Below are positions 24,679-33,562 of a DNA stretch of 48,174 nucleotides, piece after piece. The first letter of the stretch is position 1, and every line of letters starts with the position of its first letter. Origin of the DNA: a bacterium (GTDB lineage Bacteria > Patescibacteriota > Minisyncoccia > Moranbacterales > GWC2-37-73); NCBI GenBank assembly GCA_003251635.1, contig QKEW01000014.1:1-48174 (forward strand), read 5' to 3'. The notes below the pieces were generated by a model. The model worked only from the letters and a program-made list of their open reading frames with translations. It made no database searches and was not told where the DNA came from. The position numbers were made by a program, and so were the translations under genes.

Positions 24679-25596
24679 ATGGAAAAAATCATCACACTCG
24701 ATGAAAATGTGCTGCAAGCTCTAGATTTTTTTGCCAAGAATCCCCCACCCAAGCTGGATTTGAGTCAATTTTCTTTGCCTTTTGTTATTGGCAGCGGCAA
24801 TGCATTTAATACTGGTAGAATTCTTTTTTCCGACAAGGCTGCCATTTTCGCCGATGAGAGCAATTTTAAACATCTCATCGAATCTTATCATCCAATCATC
24901 AAAAAAGGCTTAATCAAAGACGCTTTAGTGATTTCGGCTTCCGGCGAAAAAGACAGTGTCTGGGAAGTAGAGCTAGCCAAAAAACATGGGCTTAAAACTA
25001 CTTTGATGACCTGTAATGCTAACTCACCAGCTGCCCAAGTTGCCGATAAAGTTTTAGCTTATCGCAAAATCGCCGAACCTTACACCTACAATTTTTCCAC
25101 TTATCTTGGCATGATTCTTTCTACTACCGGCGAAAATGTTTTGGAGATAAAAAAATTCATTACTCAACTAGAATTTCCAAATGAGTTTGAATCCTATGAG
25201 GATTATTCTTTTATTTTTCCTGACCGATTTTCCGCTATTCGAGCAATGATTGATAAAAAAAGAAGTGAACTTTTTGGACCATTGGTTTCCGTCAGAGCCT
25301 ATCCGCAAGGACACGCCCGCCACGCTGAATTTGTTATTCCCCGCAAGGAAGAGTTAGTCATAACCATTAATGGTGAAAATAAATATTTCGGCCACCCGGA
25401 CTCACGCTGGAGCATTCAGATGCCGGAAAATCTCAGTTTTGGCGCTATGATGAGTTTGACTTATTATATTACTGGATTGATTCAAAAATCTAAACCTCCA
25501 TATTTTATGGAGAACATCGAAAATTATTGCAACGACTACGGCCCAAGAGCTTACGGCAAAGACACGCCATTTGATGTGATCGTGCCGGGAAATTAA
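24679..25596 (+). CDS. SIS-domain sugar-phosphate isomerase
   Basis: 305 aa with a double SIS fold: FVIGSGNAFNTGR (phosphosugar-binding Ser/Gly loop), then DALVISASGEKDSVWEVELAKKHG and LKTTLMTCNANSPAAQVADKVL, as in SIS isomerases. The C-terminal half is less familiar but includes HARHAEFVIP. It is divergent from manC, and with the mutase at 17940 could supply mannose 6-phosphate. Glucosamine- or glucose-phosphate isomerase activity is equally possible from sequence alone. A terminator follows. Confidence 0.75.
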   Translation: MEKIITLDENVLQALDFFAKNPPPKLDLSQFSLPFVIGSGNAFNTGRILFSDKAAIFADESNFKHLIESYHPIIKKGLIKDALVISASGEKDSVWEVELAKKHGLKTTLMTCNANSPAAQVADKVLAYRKIAEPYTYNFSTYLGMILSTTGENVLEIKKFITQLEFPNEFESYEDYSFIFPDRFSAIRAMIDKKRSELFGPLVSVRAYPQGHARHAEFVIPRKEELVITINGENKYFGHPDSRWSIQMPENLSFGAMMSLTYYITGLIQKSKPPYFMENIENYCNDYGPRAYGKDTPFDVIVPGN

Positions 25597-25622
25597 ATTT
25601 AATACGTATTATAATACTTACC

Positions 25623-25653
25623 AAAAATCCCACCGTTCAACTGGTGGGATTTT
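25623..25653. terminator. Bidirectional terminator
   Basis: AAAATCCCACC/GGTGGGATTTT stem between convergent genes. Confidence 0.9.
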
Positions 25654-25679
25654 AATATGTAACAAATTTTCCAAAAAGT

Positions 25680-27392
25680 TTAGAGTCCGATCATCTTGCC
25701 CCAACTAAAACCGGTCCAGATTCGTTTTGTCTTGATGTACCAATGATTGATGTCACAAAAGCGGTCAGCCGCTGAATTAATATTTTTTACCTCAATGCCT
25801 TTGACTGATCGACTGACTGGATAGAGATAATATTGACTGTAAAGAAAAATGGCTGGATTTTTCTCGCGCAAAATTTGAATAAATTCACGATACTTCTCTG
25901 CTCGCTTTTCATCATCAGTTTCTTGGCGAATTGCATCCAATAGCTCATCCGCTTTTTTGTTTTCAAAAAGAGCTAGGTTTAAGCCTGGATCGCGCTTATT
26001 GGAAGAGTGCCAAAAAGAATAAAGATCTGGAGCAAAATTCAAAGCTTGTCCAAAAAGCACACTTTGATATTCCCGGGTGCGAATATAATTTTGTTGGAAA
26101 TCAGAAATCGATAAAACTCGAAGATCGACTTTAGCGCCCAAAGCTTGCCATTGGCGTCGCAAAATTTCAGCATTTTCCATTAACTCCGCCCAATCAGTTG
26201 TCACAACTTCAAATTCCAATTTTTCATCGCCTTTTTTGCGAAATCCTTCTGCTTCATCATATTTCCAACCAGCATCTTCCAGAATCTGCTTGGCTTTCTC
26301 GACATCATAGGCATATTCTCCACTAACATCTTCATAGCCTTTCATTTGAGGAAAAAGCGGGGTGTAGAGCGGAAAGCCTTTGCCATTCAAAACTTGTTCA
26401 ATAATCTCGTTGCGATTCGTCCCGATTGACAAGGCCTTTCGAACTTCATCATAAGCCAAAGGCACGCTCTTGGTCTGATTTATAAAAAGAGCAAAATAGC
26501 GCGGAATAACCAATTCCTTGATTTCAACATTTTTAGTTGTGTTCAGTTGATCTATTTTCTCCGGCGAGATATTGTTCATCCCGTTTATCTCTTTGTTCTT
26601 GAAGGCCTCAATCAAATTTTCCTCGTCCGGATAAAAATTAAAGTTGATCTTGGAGATATATGGAACTTGATCAAAATAATCTTTAAAGGCCAAGAGTCTA
26701 TAGGTAATAATGTTACCGTTAGAGTCCTTTTGAAAATCATCAAACATGTAGGGACCGCTGCCAATTGGCTTAAGATTTTTTTCTGCCAAAGCGAAACGTT
26801 CAGCTGAAATGTCCTGCCAAATATGCTTAGGCAAGATTCCAACGGTCAAGTTCTCCAAAAAACCAAAGTAAGGATTTTTCAGTTCAAATTTAATCGCATC
26901 CTCATTAACCTTACTTACCTCAACTCCCTGCCAATTTTGTCTAAGCGGACTTTTGTAGGCCGGGTCCTTGAGAATACTAAAAGTGAAAAGCACATCTTCA
27001 ATTGTTAAAAGTTGTCCGTCATGCCATTTGATATTTTTTTTCAAATTAACCGTGTAGGTTTTTTTGTCTTCGGAAATTTCATAACTTTCAGCCAAACAAT
27101 TTCTAATTTGACCCTCCTGGTCATAGGTAAAAAGTCCACTGTAAATCAAGCTGGCCAGATCAGCGTCCGCGTCGCTAGTTTGAGAAAGAAGCGGATTGAT
27201 ATAAATCGGTTGGCCAACCAAGCCTTCCGTATATTCCCCGCCGATCTTCGCTATCGGAGCGGTAAAATTAAAATAAAGACTGACTGCCCAAAAAACAAAG
27301 GCAGCGGCAGCCAACAAAATCAAAAATGAAACCAGCAGTTTATCCCGAAAACTAAGCATGCGACTAACTACAAACCAGTTGGCTGGCAACAA
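25680..27392 (-). CDS. ABC transporter substrate-binding protein, family 5 (peptide-type)
   Basis: Up to 570 aa. One N-terminal transmembrane helix (LLVSFLILLAAAAFVFWAV) is followed by the SBP_bac_5 fold: EGLVGQPIYINPLLSQ, LIYSGLFTYD, KKNIKWHDGQLLTIEDVLFTF (family signature), and PIGSGPYMF. There is no lipobox, so it would be membrane-anchored, as is common in CPR. No permease or ATPase genes lie beside it. The start is uncertain: the track uses a TTG at 27392 and an ATG lies at 27359. Residues upstream of the TTG also look protein-like (SNKEKFKLLPANWF), so a non-ATG start may be used. Confidence 0.9.
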   Translation of the reverse strand: MLPANWFVVSRMLSFRDKLLVSFLILLAAAAFVFWAVSLYFNFTAPIAKIGGEYTEGLVGQPIYINPLLSQTSDADADLASLIYSGLFTYDQEGQIRNCLAESYEISEDKKTYTVNLKKNIKWHDGQLLTIEDVLFTFSILKDPAYKSPLRQNWQGVEVSKVNEDAIKFELKNPYFGFLENLTVGILPKHIWQDISAERFALAEKNLKPIGSGPYMFDDFQKDSNGNIITYRLLAFKDYFDQVPYISKINFNFYPDEENLIEAFKNKEINGMNNISPEKIDQLNTTKNVEIKELVIPRYFALFINQTKSVPLAYDEVRKALSIGTNRNEIIEQVLNGKGFPLYTPLFPQMKGYEDVSGEYAYDVEKAKQILEDAGWKYDEAEGFRKKGDEKLEFEVVTTDWAELMENAEILRRQWQALGAKVDLRVLSISDFQQNYIRTREYQSVLFGQALNFAPDLYSFWHSSNKRDPGLNLALFENKKADELLDAIRQETDDEKRAEKYREFIQILREKNPAIFLYSQYYLYPVSRSVKGIEVKNINSAADRFCDINHWYIKTKRIWTGFSWGKMIGL

Positions 27393-27436
27393 TAACTTGA
27401 ATTTTTCTTTGTTACTAATAGCTTTGGAATTAATTA

Positions 27437-27658
27437 TTAACTTCCAATAATCTTAACACTAATTACTGAAAGCAAAATAAAAACCACACTCAACACAATC
27501 GAACCGCTAAAAAGAAATTTTTCAATTCCTCTTTTGGTATAATAACCACCAAAATCGCCGCCAAAGGTCGCCCCCAAGCCACTCCCGCGATTTTGAAGCA
27601 AAATAGAAACGCTTAGCAAAACAGCAACTACCAATTGTGCAATAAGAATAAATTTCAT
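27437..27658 (-). CDS. secG: Preprotein translocase subunit SecG
   Basis: 73 aa with two transmembrane helices (about 4-22 and 51-70) and the glycine-rich loop LLQNRGSGLGATFGG typical of SecG, the small accessory subunit of the SecYEG channel. It has its own promoter and lies 44 bp before the substrate-binding protein ORF. Confidence 0.95.
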   Translation of the reverse strand: MKFILIAQLVVAVLLSVSILLQNRGSGLGATFGGDFGGYYTKRGIEKFLFSGSIVLSVVFILLSVISVKIIGS

Positions 27659-27685
27659 ATTTTTTGTTATTATCCCTGAACTGAT

Positions 27686-27713
27686 AATTTAGCAAAAATC
27701 AGCTCAAAGTCAA
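27686..27713 (-). promoter_or_regulatory. Promoter of secG
   Basis: The minus strand reads TTGACT, 16-bp spacer ending TGC, TAAATT. Confidence 0.6.
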
Positions 27714-27732
27714 GTAAATTCCTTTATTTGAA

Positions 27733-27757
27733 GCAAAAACCGCTTTAATAGGCGGCT
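27733..27757 (-). terminator. Terminator of the nucleotidyltransferase-like gene
   Basis: The minus strand forms GCCGC/GCGGT followed by TTTTGC. Confidence 0.6.
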
Positions 27758-27814
27758 TTGTCCTGATCCAATCCTACACCAAACCAACCATAAAATCAAC
27801 CTCTCTTTGAAAAA

Positions 27815-28753
27815 TCAAAGGAATTTATCCATTTTAGCCTTAAATTTCTGAAAAACTTCCGGGCCCTTAAGCGATGGCCAAAAAATTAAGCTTTCATCAT
27901 TAGCCTGAATGAAGGCTCCTTTCTGATGAGTTTTTGGATTTTTCATAATTTTCTTTTTTTCCAAACGACGCAGAACATTTTCAATTTTTTGACTTTGAAA
28001 AATTTTCTCTCCCCAGCTTCTAATTTTTTTGGAATAAAAAGAATCATCCAGAAAACCCAGTGGCTCAATTTCACTTGGACCATAGTGTGGTTTAATTTCA
28101 GCTATCCAACGATTTTTTAGTTGAAATTTTTGAAAAGTTTTCCAGCCAAAAAGTGGCCGTATGAAAAAATATTCATTGGCCGCATAAAGATCTTTCAGCG
28201 AAATCTCCAAACTTTCGTCAGTAATAAAGTGATTCAAGCAAATCCGATCCTGAATTTTTCGACCATGTCTTCTCTTGCCTAAAAACTGAACCAAACCAGT
28301 AACCAAAGTTCTTCCGGTCCAAATATGACCCGCACGCAAAACAACTAACAGATCCCAATCACTTTTCATTTGGGCATTCTTCATGGACAAGCGACCAGTT
28401 ACCGCCACCATCCGAACGAAAGGAACAAGCCGAAGCCAAAAAACCATTCGACGCAAACGCCGGTTTTTCTCAAAAGACAGCTTGGTTCTCTTGGTTCTGT
28501 TTGCAATCAATTCTCGTCGACCGCGCAAAAAATAAAAACCGCATTCCCCATCAACAAATCTCCACAAGCTTTGTCCACCCAATTCATGTAAAACTTCATG
28601 CAAGCTAACTTTTCTGACCGACTTTTTTTCGTAGTAATCCGAATTGATCAAATTTTTGTGAATTTCAAAAGCAGTCAAAGGAAAATCCAAGCAGTCATAA
28701 TAAACCAAAGTGGTTAAAATATTTTTAGCCAATGGATTGAGCTGATTTATCAT
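27815..28753 (-). CDS. Predicted nucleotidyltransferase-like protein
   Basis: 312 aa, basic. The N-terminus (about 1-95) looks like a winged-helix region (YYDCLDFPLTAFEIHKNLI). The middle carries VAVTGRLSMKNAQMKSDWDLLVVLRAG, resembling the GS..(M)xN(A)..SDxDLLVV active-site pattern of the polymerase-beta nucleotidyltransferase fold. The second Asp of the usual D-x-D is retained, while the position between is Trp. The C-terminal half is helical and basic. Substrate unknown. Confidence 0.6.
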   Translation of the reverse strand: MINQLNPLAKNILTTLVYYDCLDFPLTAFEIHKNLINSDYYEKKSVRKVSLHEVLHELGGQSLWRFVDGECGFYFLRGRRELIANRTKRTKLSFEKNRRLRRMVFWLRLVPFVRMVAVTGRLSMKNAQMKSDWDLLVVLRAGHIWTGRTLVTGLVQFLGKRRHGRKIQDRICLNHFITDESLEISLKDLYAANEYFFIRPLFGWKTFQKFQLKNRWIAEIKPHYGPSEIEPLGFLDDSFYSKKIRSWGEKIFQSQKIENVLRRLEKKKIMKNPKTHQKGAFIQANDESLIFWPSLKGPEVFQKFKAKMDKFL

Positions 28754-28765
28754 AGAACAAACGTT

Positions 28766-30037
28766 TTAAAATTTCAGAATTTTTTCCAAACCGGCCTTGT
28801 CTTTGTGCGGACCGATAATTGAAAGATTGAGTTTTGAATTTTGAAAGATATCCTTGGCTACTCGCAAAACATCATCCGCCGTTACTTCATCGAGCTTGGC
28901 AAAAATTTCCTTCTGGCTCATAATCTTTCCTTTTTCAATTTCTTGCTCAATAAAAAACATACAAACTTCATCAGAGGCTTCCATATTCATGATCATTTTA
29001 CCTTTCAAATAATCCTTGGCTTTTTGCAATTCTTTGTCGCTGACTTTTTCCTGACTGATTTTTCGATATTCATTCAGAATTGTTTCCAAGGCTAATTCCA
29101 AGTTCTTATGTTCAACTCCGGCTTGAGTTGCCAAATAACCGACATCTTGATAGGCATCCATATCTGTTCGCACCTGATAAGCTAAACCTCGCCTTTCTCG
29201 CACTTCAATAAAAATCCTACTGCTCATATTGCCACCCAAAATCGTAGCTAATACTGACAAAATAAATCGATCCGGATGATCCTGATGATAGGCTCGCGTA
29301 CCAACAATAAAGTGAGTTTGATCAGTTTTTTTATTTTTTATAGAAATTTGAGGAACCTTCTGAATTTCCTTAATTTTTTCAAAAAATGGCTTAGACCCAT
29401 TAATCATTTTTTCAAAATATTGTTGAACTTTTTCAATTGTTGCTTTTTCATCATCGATTTTTCCAGTCACACACACCACCGTATCATTGGCCACATAAAA
29501 CTTTTGCATAAAATCAACAAAATCTTTGCGAGTAAAAGAGGCTACGGTTTTTTTACTACCGACAATTTTCCTTCCCAGTGAACTGGATTTATAAAGTAAA
29601 ATTTCAAATTCATCCCCAACACTTCGAGCTGGCAAATCTTCATACATGCTAATTTCCTGAATGATAGTCCCACTTTCTCTTTTAATCTCCTCTTCCTCCA
29701 ATTTTGAATTTAGATACATATCCGCAATCACATCTAGAGATGTTTGCCAGTGCTGAGAGTCGGATTTAGCAAAAAAACAAGTTTTATTTTTGAAAGTATA
29801 AGCATTAAACTCACCACCAATAGCGTCCAGTTCTTCAGAAATCGTCAAAGTGTCCGGTCTTTTTTCTGTTCCCTTAAAAAGCATGTGCTCGATAAAATGA
29901 GAAAGTCCGGCCTGCTTTTCGCTTTCATAGCGCGAACCCACTCCAACCATCACCATAACCGTTACCGTTTGCGTACCCTTCATTGGCACTGTCAAAATTC
30001 TGAGTCCGTTTTCTAGAGTTGTTTTTTTATAGTTCAT
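28766..30037 (-). CDS. M16 family zinc peptidase
   Basis: 423 aa, the size of a single-chain processing-peptidase type M16B protein. The inverted zinc motif HxxEH is present (LSHFIEHMLFKGTEKR, about residue 45), with the downstream metal-ligand Glu in the ESGTIIQEISMYED segment and the C-terminal RRGLAYQVRTDMD. M16 enzymes degrade peptides or process precursors in the cytoplasm or at the membrane. No signal peptide. It ends 12 bp before the neighbouring gene and starts 12 bp after the NIF3 stop, so the cluster is probably an operon. Confidence 0.95.
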   Translation of the reverse strand: MNYKKTTLENGLRILTVPMKGTQTVTVMVMVGVGSRYESEKQAGLSHFIEHMLFKGTEKRPDTLTISEELDAIGGEFNAYTFKNKTCFFAKSDSQHWQTSLDVIADMYLNSKLEEEEIKRESGTIIQEISMYEDLPARSVGDEFEILLYKSSSLGRKIVGSKKTVASFTRKDFVDFMQKFYVANDTVVCVTGKIDDEKATIEKVQQYFEKMINGSKPFFEKIKEIQKVPQISIKNKKTDQTHFIVGTRAYHQDHPDRFILSVLATILGGNMSSRIFIEVRERRGLAYQVRTDMDAYQDVGYLATQAGVEHKNLELALETILNEYRKISQEKVSDKELQKAKDYLKGKMIMNMEASDEVCMFFIEQEIEKGKIMSQKEIFAKLDEVTADDVLRVAKDIFQNSKLNLSIIGPHKDKAGLEKILKF

Positions 30038-30049
30038 AGATTTTTTGAT

Positions 30050-31021
30050 TTATTTTTTAGTCCGACTAACCCTGATTAGTCCCGAACAAGGTACGATTTC
30101 AATTCCTTGTTTTTCCAATTCATCCAAAAAAAGATTCATGCCCAAAGAATCAGATGATATATGTCCGGCAATGATAACATTGATGTGATGTTTTTCAGCC
30201 TCCTTGCGATATTCTTCGCTTTGATGCATGGAAATTATAGTTCCCACTCCAGCCTGAGACATTTTTTCATAGATATCCTTGCTGCCGGAAGTTCCGCCAG
30301 TGATCTCGGTAAACACAACTTTACCCAAACGATTTTCCTCATGCCCAACAAAAATTTTTGGACCAGCTCCCAAAATTGATGCTTGTCTATATTCCTCAAT
30401 TTCCAAAAGAGCTTTGATGACATCACCCACATCTTCAGCTTGACTTTTTTCAATTTTATTTTGAATAAACTTGGCTACCAAATTATCAGCCGGGGTATGA
30501 ACATTCAAATAGCTCATTCCAACCAATTTGGCTGCATCAATTGTTTTGTAGTGATTATCCGGACTTAAGCCTCGATCAATTTCGCTAATTCTTTTTTTCA
30601 TCAAAGACTCAGCTACATTAACTGGGACTCCAGCCTGATGAAGAGTGTCTATTTGCAAATCCATAACCACTCCCAAATCAGCCAAAGCCCTTCCGTCTGG
30701 GTGATGTCCAATAACTGCATCGATTGGATTTTTTGGATTCTTGTCACAAAGATAACGCGCCAACATAATTTCCCCAGTATCAATATCAATCCCGGCCATT
30801 ATTTTTTTTATCGCCTGATTCCCATCTTTCACAAAGTGAACTCGGCTGTCTGCATAAGGATTTTGCAACCTTTCACTATCAAAAAGCTCCTTTTCTTTCT
30901 TGGAAAATTTTTCAAACTTACTTCTTATTTTTTTCAGTTTTTTTTCAATCTCCTCTTTGGAACGAAAATCATTTTCAATTCCCAATTCAACAGCTAAATC
31001 AAAAATTTCTTGAATATTCAT
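30050..31021 (-). CDS. NIF3/DUF34 family metal-binding protein
   Basis: 323 aa. Family features are visible: VIGHHPDGRALADLG, a later FTEITGGTSGSKDIYEK, and the C-terminal metal-binding AGHISSDSLGMNLFLDELEK. These conserved His, Asp and Glu residues form the dinuclear metal site of NIF3-like proteins. The N-terminus (about 1-55) is an extra charged helix. The biochemical role of the family is not settled. Confidence 0.85.
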   Translation of the reverse strand: MNIQEIFDLAVELGIENDFRSKEEIEKKLKKIRSKFEKFSKKEKELFDSERLQNPYADSRVHFVKDGNQAIKKIMAGIDIDTGEIMLARYLCDKNPKNPIDAVIGHHPDGRALADLGVVMDLQIDTLHQAGVPVNVAESLMKKRISEIDRGLSPDNHYKTIDAAKLVGMSYLNVHTPADNLVAKFIQNKIEKSQAEDVGDVIKALLEIEEYRQASILGAGPKIFVGHEENRLGKVVFTEITGGTSGSKDIYEKMSQAGVGTIISMHQSEEYRKEAEKHHINVIIAGHISSDSLGMNLFLDELEKQGIEIVPCSGLIRVSRTKK

Positions 31022-31043
31022 AGTTTTTGCATATTAAAAATAA

Positions 31044-32354
31044 CTATTCGATTTTATCAATCTTTTTACGTATTAAAGAAAATCTCTCAGGAGCTATTTC
31101 CCGATCTTTCAATTCCAAATAGAAAAGTTTGTCCTGGCCTCCGTGAGCTGATTCAATTTTCTGGCCATCTTCATCAAAAATTTCCACCACCTGCGATTCA
31201 ATCGTTTCTTTTCTTTGCATGATTTCCAATTGATCGCCCAAACGTATGACATTGTGAGCTTTTATTTTTATCTTTCCTTCTTCGAAATCCAAAACTTCTC
31301 CCACAAACTGCCGCGTACCAATTTCATGCGAACAAGAAAAATTATGCTCCGGCTCATTTTCAAATAGAAAACCTTCGGTGTAACCTCGATGAACCAATAA
31401 ATTCAACTCCTGGGCTTGTTTTTCAATTATCAATGAAACCTCTTTTCTTGGCAAATTTTCTTCCAGGGCATCCAGAACTGTCCGATAGGCTCGCACCACT
31501 GAAGCTACATAGAAAACGCTTTTGTTGCGACCCTCTATCTTAAAAGAAGTCACGCCTGCCTGGTGCAACTTATCCAAATGACAAAGTAAATTCAAATCCT
31601 TGCTGTTGAAAAAATAAGTTCCTTGATCATCTTGTTCCAATTGAATTTCATGCTCATTTTGAACATCAGTCAATTCGCCCAATAAAATTTTCTCTTGTTG
31701 CCTTTGCTCAAGATTTTTGTCAGACGCTTTTTGATAAGCCCAACGACAAGGCTGCGAACAATCGCCCAAGTTGGCGCTTTTACCACTCATCCATTTGGAA
31801 AGGATGCAGCGCCCCGAATAACTCATGCACATGGCGCCGTGCACAAAATATTCCAATTCCAAGTCTGGCAATTTCTGATGAATGATTTCAATATCTTTCA
31901 AGGTTGTTTCGCGAGCCAGAACAATTCTCTTAACTCCCAACTGCTGCCAGAACTTGGCCGCTTGCCAGTTGGTCGTGTTGGCTTGAGTGCTCAAATGCAC
32001 ATCAACTTCCGGCAAATATTTTTGAGCCAAAAGCAAAATTCCCGGATCACTGATAATCAAGGCGTCGATTTTTTTACCGCGCAAAAATTTCAAATGCTCC
32101 TCAATTTTAGACAGATGATAATTGTGAGCATAAATATTCAAAGTAATATAGATTTTTTTATTCTGAGCGTGAACCAATTCAATCGCCTCTTCCAAATCGG
32201 ATTGAGAAAAAGAATTGACTCTAGCTCGCATTGAAATATCCGGAAGTCCGCAATAAACCGCATCCGCTCCATAATAAAGCGCGTATTTCAATTTTTCCAA
32301 ACTGCCAGCCGGTGCTAAAAGCTCATTTTTAAAATTAGTTTTATTCTTAAACAT
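31044..32354 (-). CDS. U32 family protein (peptidase U32/TrhP-like)
   Basis: 436 aa with the N-terminal LLAPAGSLEKLKYALYYGADAVYCG and the U32 signature EYFVHGAMCMSYSGRCILSKW, then DCSQPCRWAY. These cysteines are the ligands of the iron-sulfur cluster in U32 proteins such as TrhP, which takes part in tRNA wobble-uridine hydroxylation. A protease annotation is traditional; the RNA-modification role is better supported for this subgroup. The C-terminal beta-barrel domain (about 345-430) is present. Confidence 0.9.
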   Translation of the reverse strand: MFKNKTNFKNELLAPAGSLEKLKYALYYGADAVYCGLPDISMRARVNSFSQSDLEEAIELVHAQNKKIYITLNIYAHNYHLSKIEEHLKFLRGKKIDALIISDPGILLLAQKYLPEVDVHLSTQANTTNWQAAKFWQQLGVKRIVLARETTLKDIEIIHQKLPDLELEYFVHGAMCMSYSGRCILSKWMSGKSANLGDCSQPCRWAYQKASDKNLEQRQQEKILLGELTDVQNEHEIQLEQDDQGTYFFNSKDLNLLCHLDKLHQAGVTSFKIEGRNKSVFYVASVVRAYRTVLDALEENLPRKEVSLIIEKQAQELNLLVHRGYTEGFLFENEPEHNFSCSHEIGTRQFVGEVLDFEEGKIKIKAHNVIRLGDQLEIMQRKETIESQVVEIFDEDGQKIESAHGGQDKLFYLELKDREIAPERFSLIRKKIDKIE

Positions 32355-32459
32355 AATAGTGTCGCTAAAATTAGACTTATTTCCAAACTAAAGGCTTGCT
32401 GGGCTTAAGTCAACACCCGACAATTCAGATAAGCCTCTTTTTGGGAATTTCATTTTCAT

Positions 32460-32488
32460 TTGCCCAAAAATCAATTTGATTGTATTAT
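32460..32488 (+). promoter_or_regulatory. Promoter of smpB
   Basis: TTGCCC, 17-bp spacer, TATTAT. A second TTAATA-like box sits 7 nt before the ATG. Confidence 0.5.
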
Positions 32489-32544
32489 ATTTTTTAAAAT
32501 CAATTTCCCTTATTTTTTCCCTTTTTATGTGTTAATATTCAAAT

Positions 32545-33000
32545 ATGAAGACTTTAGCCACCAACAAAAAAGCTAATTTTGATTATTCGATCTTAAAAAA
32601 GTTCGAGGCTGGCTTAGTATTGACCGGGGCCGAGGTTAAATCCGCCAAAAACGGACACATCAGCATCAAAGAAAGTTTTGTCACCATCAAGGAAAAAGAG
32701 CTTTTTTTAACCAATTCCCACATAAATCCCTATCCGTTCGCCAAATCAAATGAAAACTATGACCCAAGCCGATCACGCAAGCTTTTAGTCCATAAAAGTG
32801 AAATCAAGTCTTTGTTGGGAAAAATTCACGCTCAAGGCTTGACACTAATCCCTCTTCGTGTGTATACTAAAAAGCGACTTATTAAGTTGGAATTCGCCTT
32901 AGCCAAGGGAAAAAAGACTCTGGATAAACGAGCCAGCATTACCAAAAGAGAAACAGATCGAGCCATTCGTCGCAAAATCAAATCCAGTCGTTTCAATTAA
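32545..33000 (+). CDS. smpB: SsrA-binding protein SmpB
   Basis: 151 aa, the usual length. The OB-fold core is shown by FEAGLVLTGAEVKSAKNGHISIKESFV, SHINPYP and LVHKSEIKSLLGK. The basic C-terminal tail (DKRASITKRETDRAIRRKIK) is the part that enters the ribosomal mRNA channel. It delivers tmRNA to stalled ribosomes. The tmRNA gene begins 57 bp downstream on the same strand. Confidence 0.98.
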   Translation: MKTLATNKKANFDYSILKKFEAGLVLTGAEVKSAKNGHISIKESFVTIKEKELFLTNSHINPYPFAKSNENYDPSRSRKLLVHKSEIKSLLGKIHAQGLTLIPLRVYTKKRLIKLEFALAKGKKTLDKRASITKRETDRAIRRKIKSSRFN

Positions 33001-33057
33001 CCACAGATAACTGCAAAATCAATCCGAAAATTCAAAAAATATTTGTTTTTTTCAATT

Positions 33058-33491
33058 GGGGTTGTTCAGTTTCGACAGGTTGTTCGTTGAAAAATTAGCA
33101 AGCCGATCATTATGGTTGTATCGAAAAACCATCCATAAAGATACTAATTGCAAACATCGTATCAAGAGTAAAAGGGACCTTTGCGAAAGCATTCCAGTCT
33201 TCTTTTGCCACAGCTTTGGCCTAATTGCCAACAGCCATCGAATTGCTGATTTTCCATAGGCAAATCTCGGTGTCAAGAAGCTCATGATTTTTCATGGGTT
33301 ATGGAAATCGCCTGTTTTATTTCTTCGGTTAAAACTGGTTAAAATTGCACCGAAGACAAGTTTGTCAGGATTTTGCTTGTTAAGACCTGGCATCTTTGCG
33401 CTTTCGAGCGAAAAAAACAAATAAGCTAAGCTTGTAGAAGATTTTTTGACCACAATTTTGGACATGGGTGCAATTCCCATCAACTCCACCA
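33058..33491 (+). ncRNA. ssrA: tmRNA (SsrA)
   Basis: 434 nt. The 5' end GGGGTTGTTCAGTTTCGACAGG and the 3' end GGGTGCAATTCCCATCAACTCCACCA form the tRNA-like domain (GGGGTTG pairs with CAACTCC; CCA is encoded). The resume codon is most likely GCA at 33150 in a TAATT-GCAAAC context like that of E. coli. Reading on gives a 24-residue tag starting ANIVSRVKG and ending SSFATALA before TAA at 33222. A shorter tag would need a resume codon at 33177 or later. The hydrophobic LA end suits ClpXP/FtsH-type recognition. Confidence 0.95.
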
Positions 33492-33519
33492 AAAATAAAT
33501 GTAAGTCATAATTAAACCG

Positions 33520-33528
33520 TGCTATATT
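33520..33528 (+). promoter_or_regulatory. Extended -10 for the infC operon
   Basis: TGC-TATATT about 35 nt before the proposed infC start; the -35 is weak. Confidence 0.45.
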
Positions 33529-33562
33529 TTTTCTGAAAATATATTCACAGTTTTTCAAAAAA

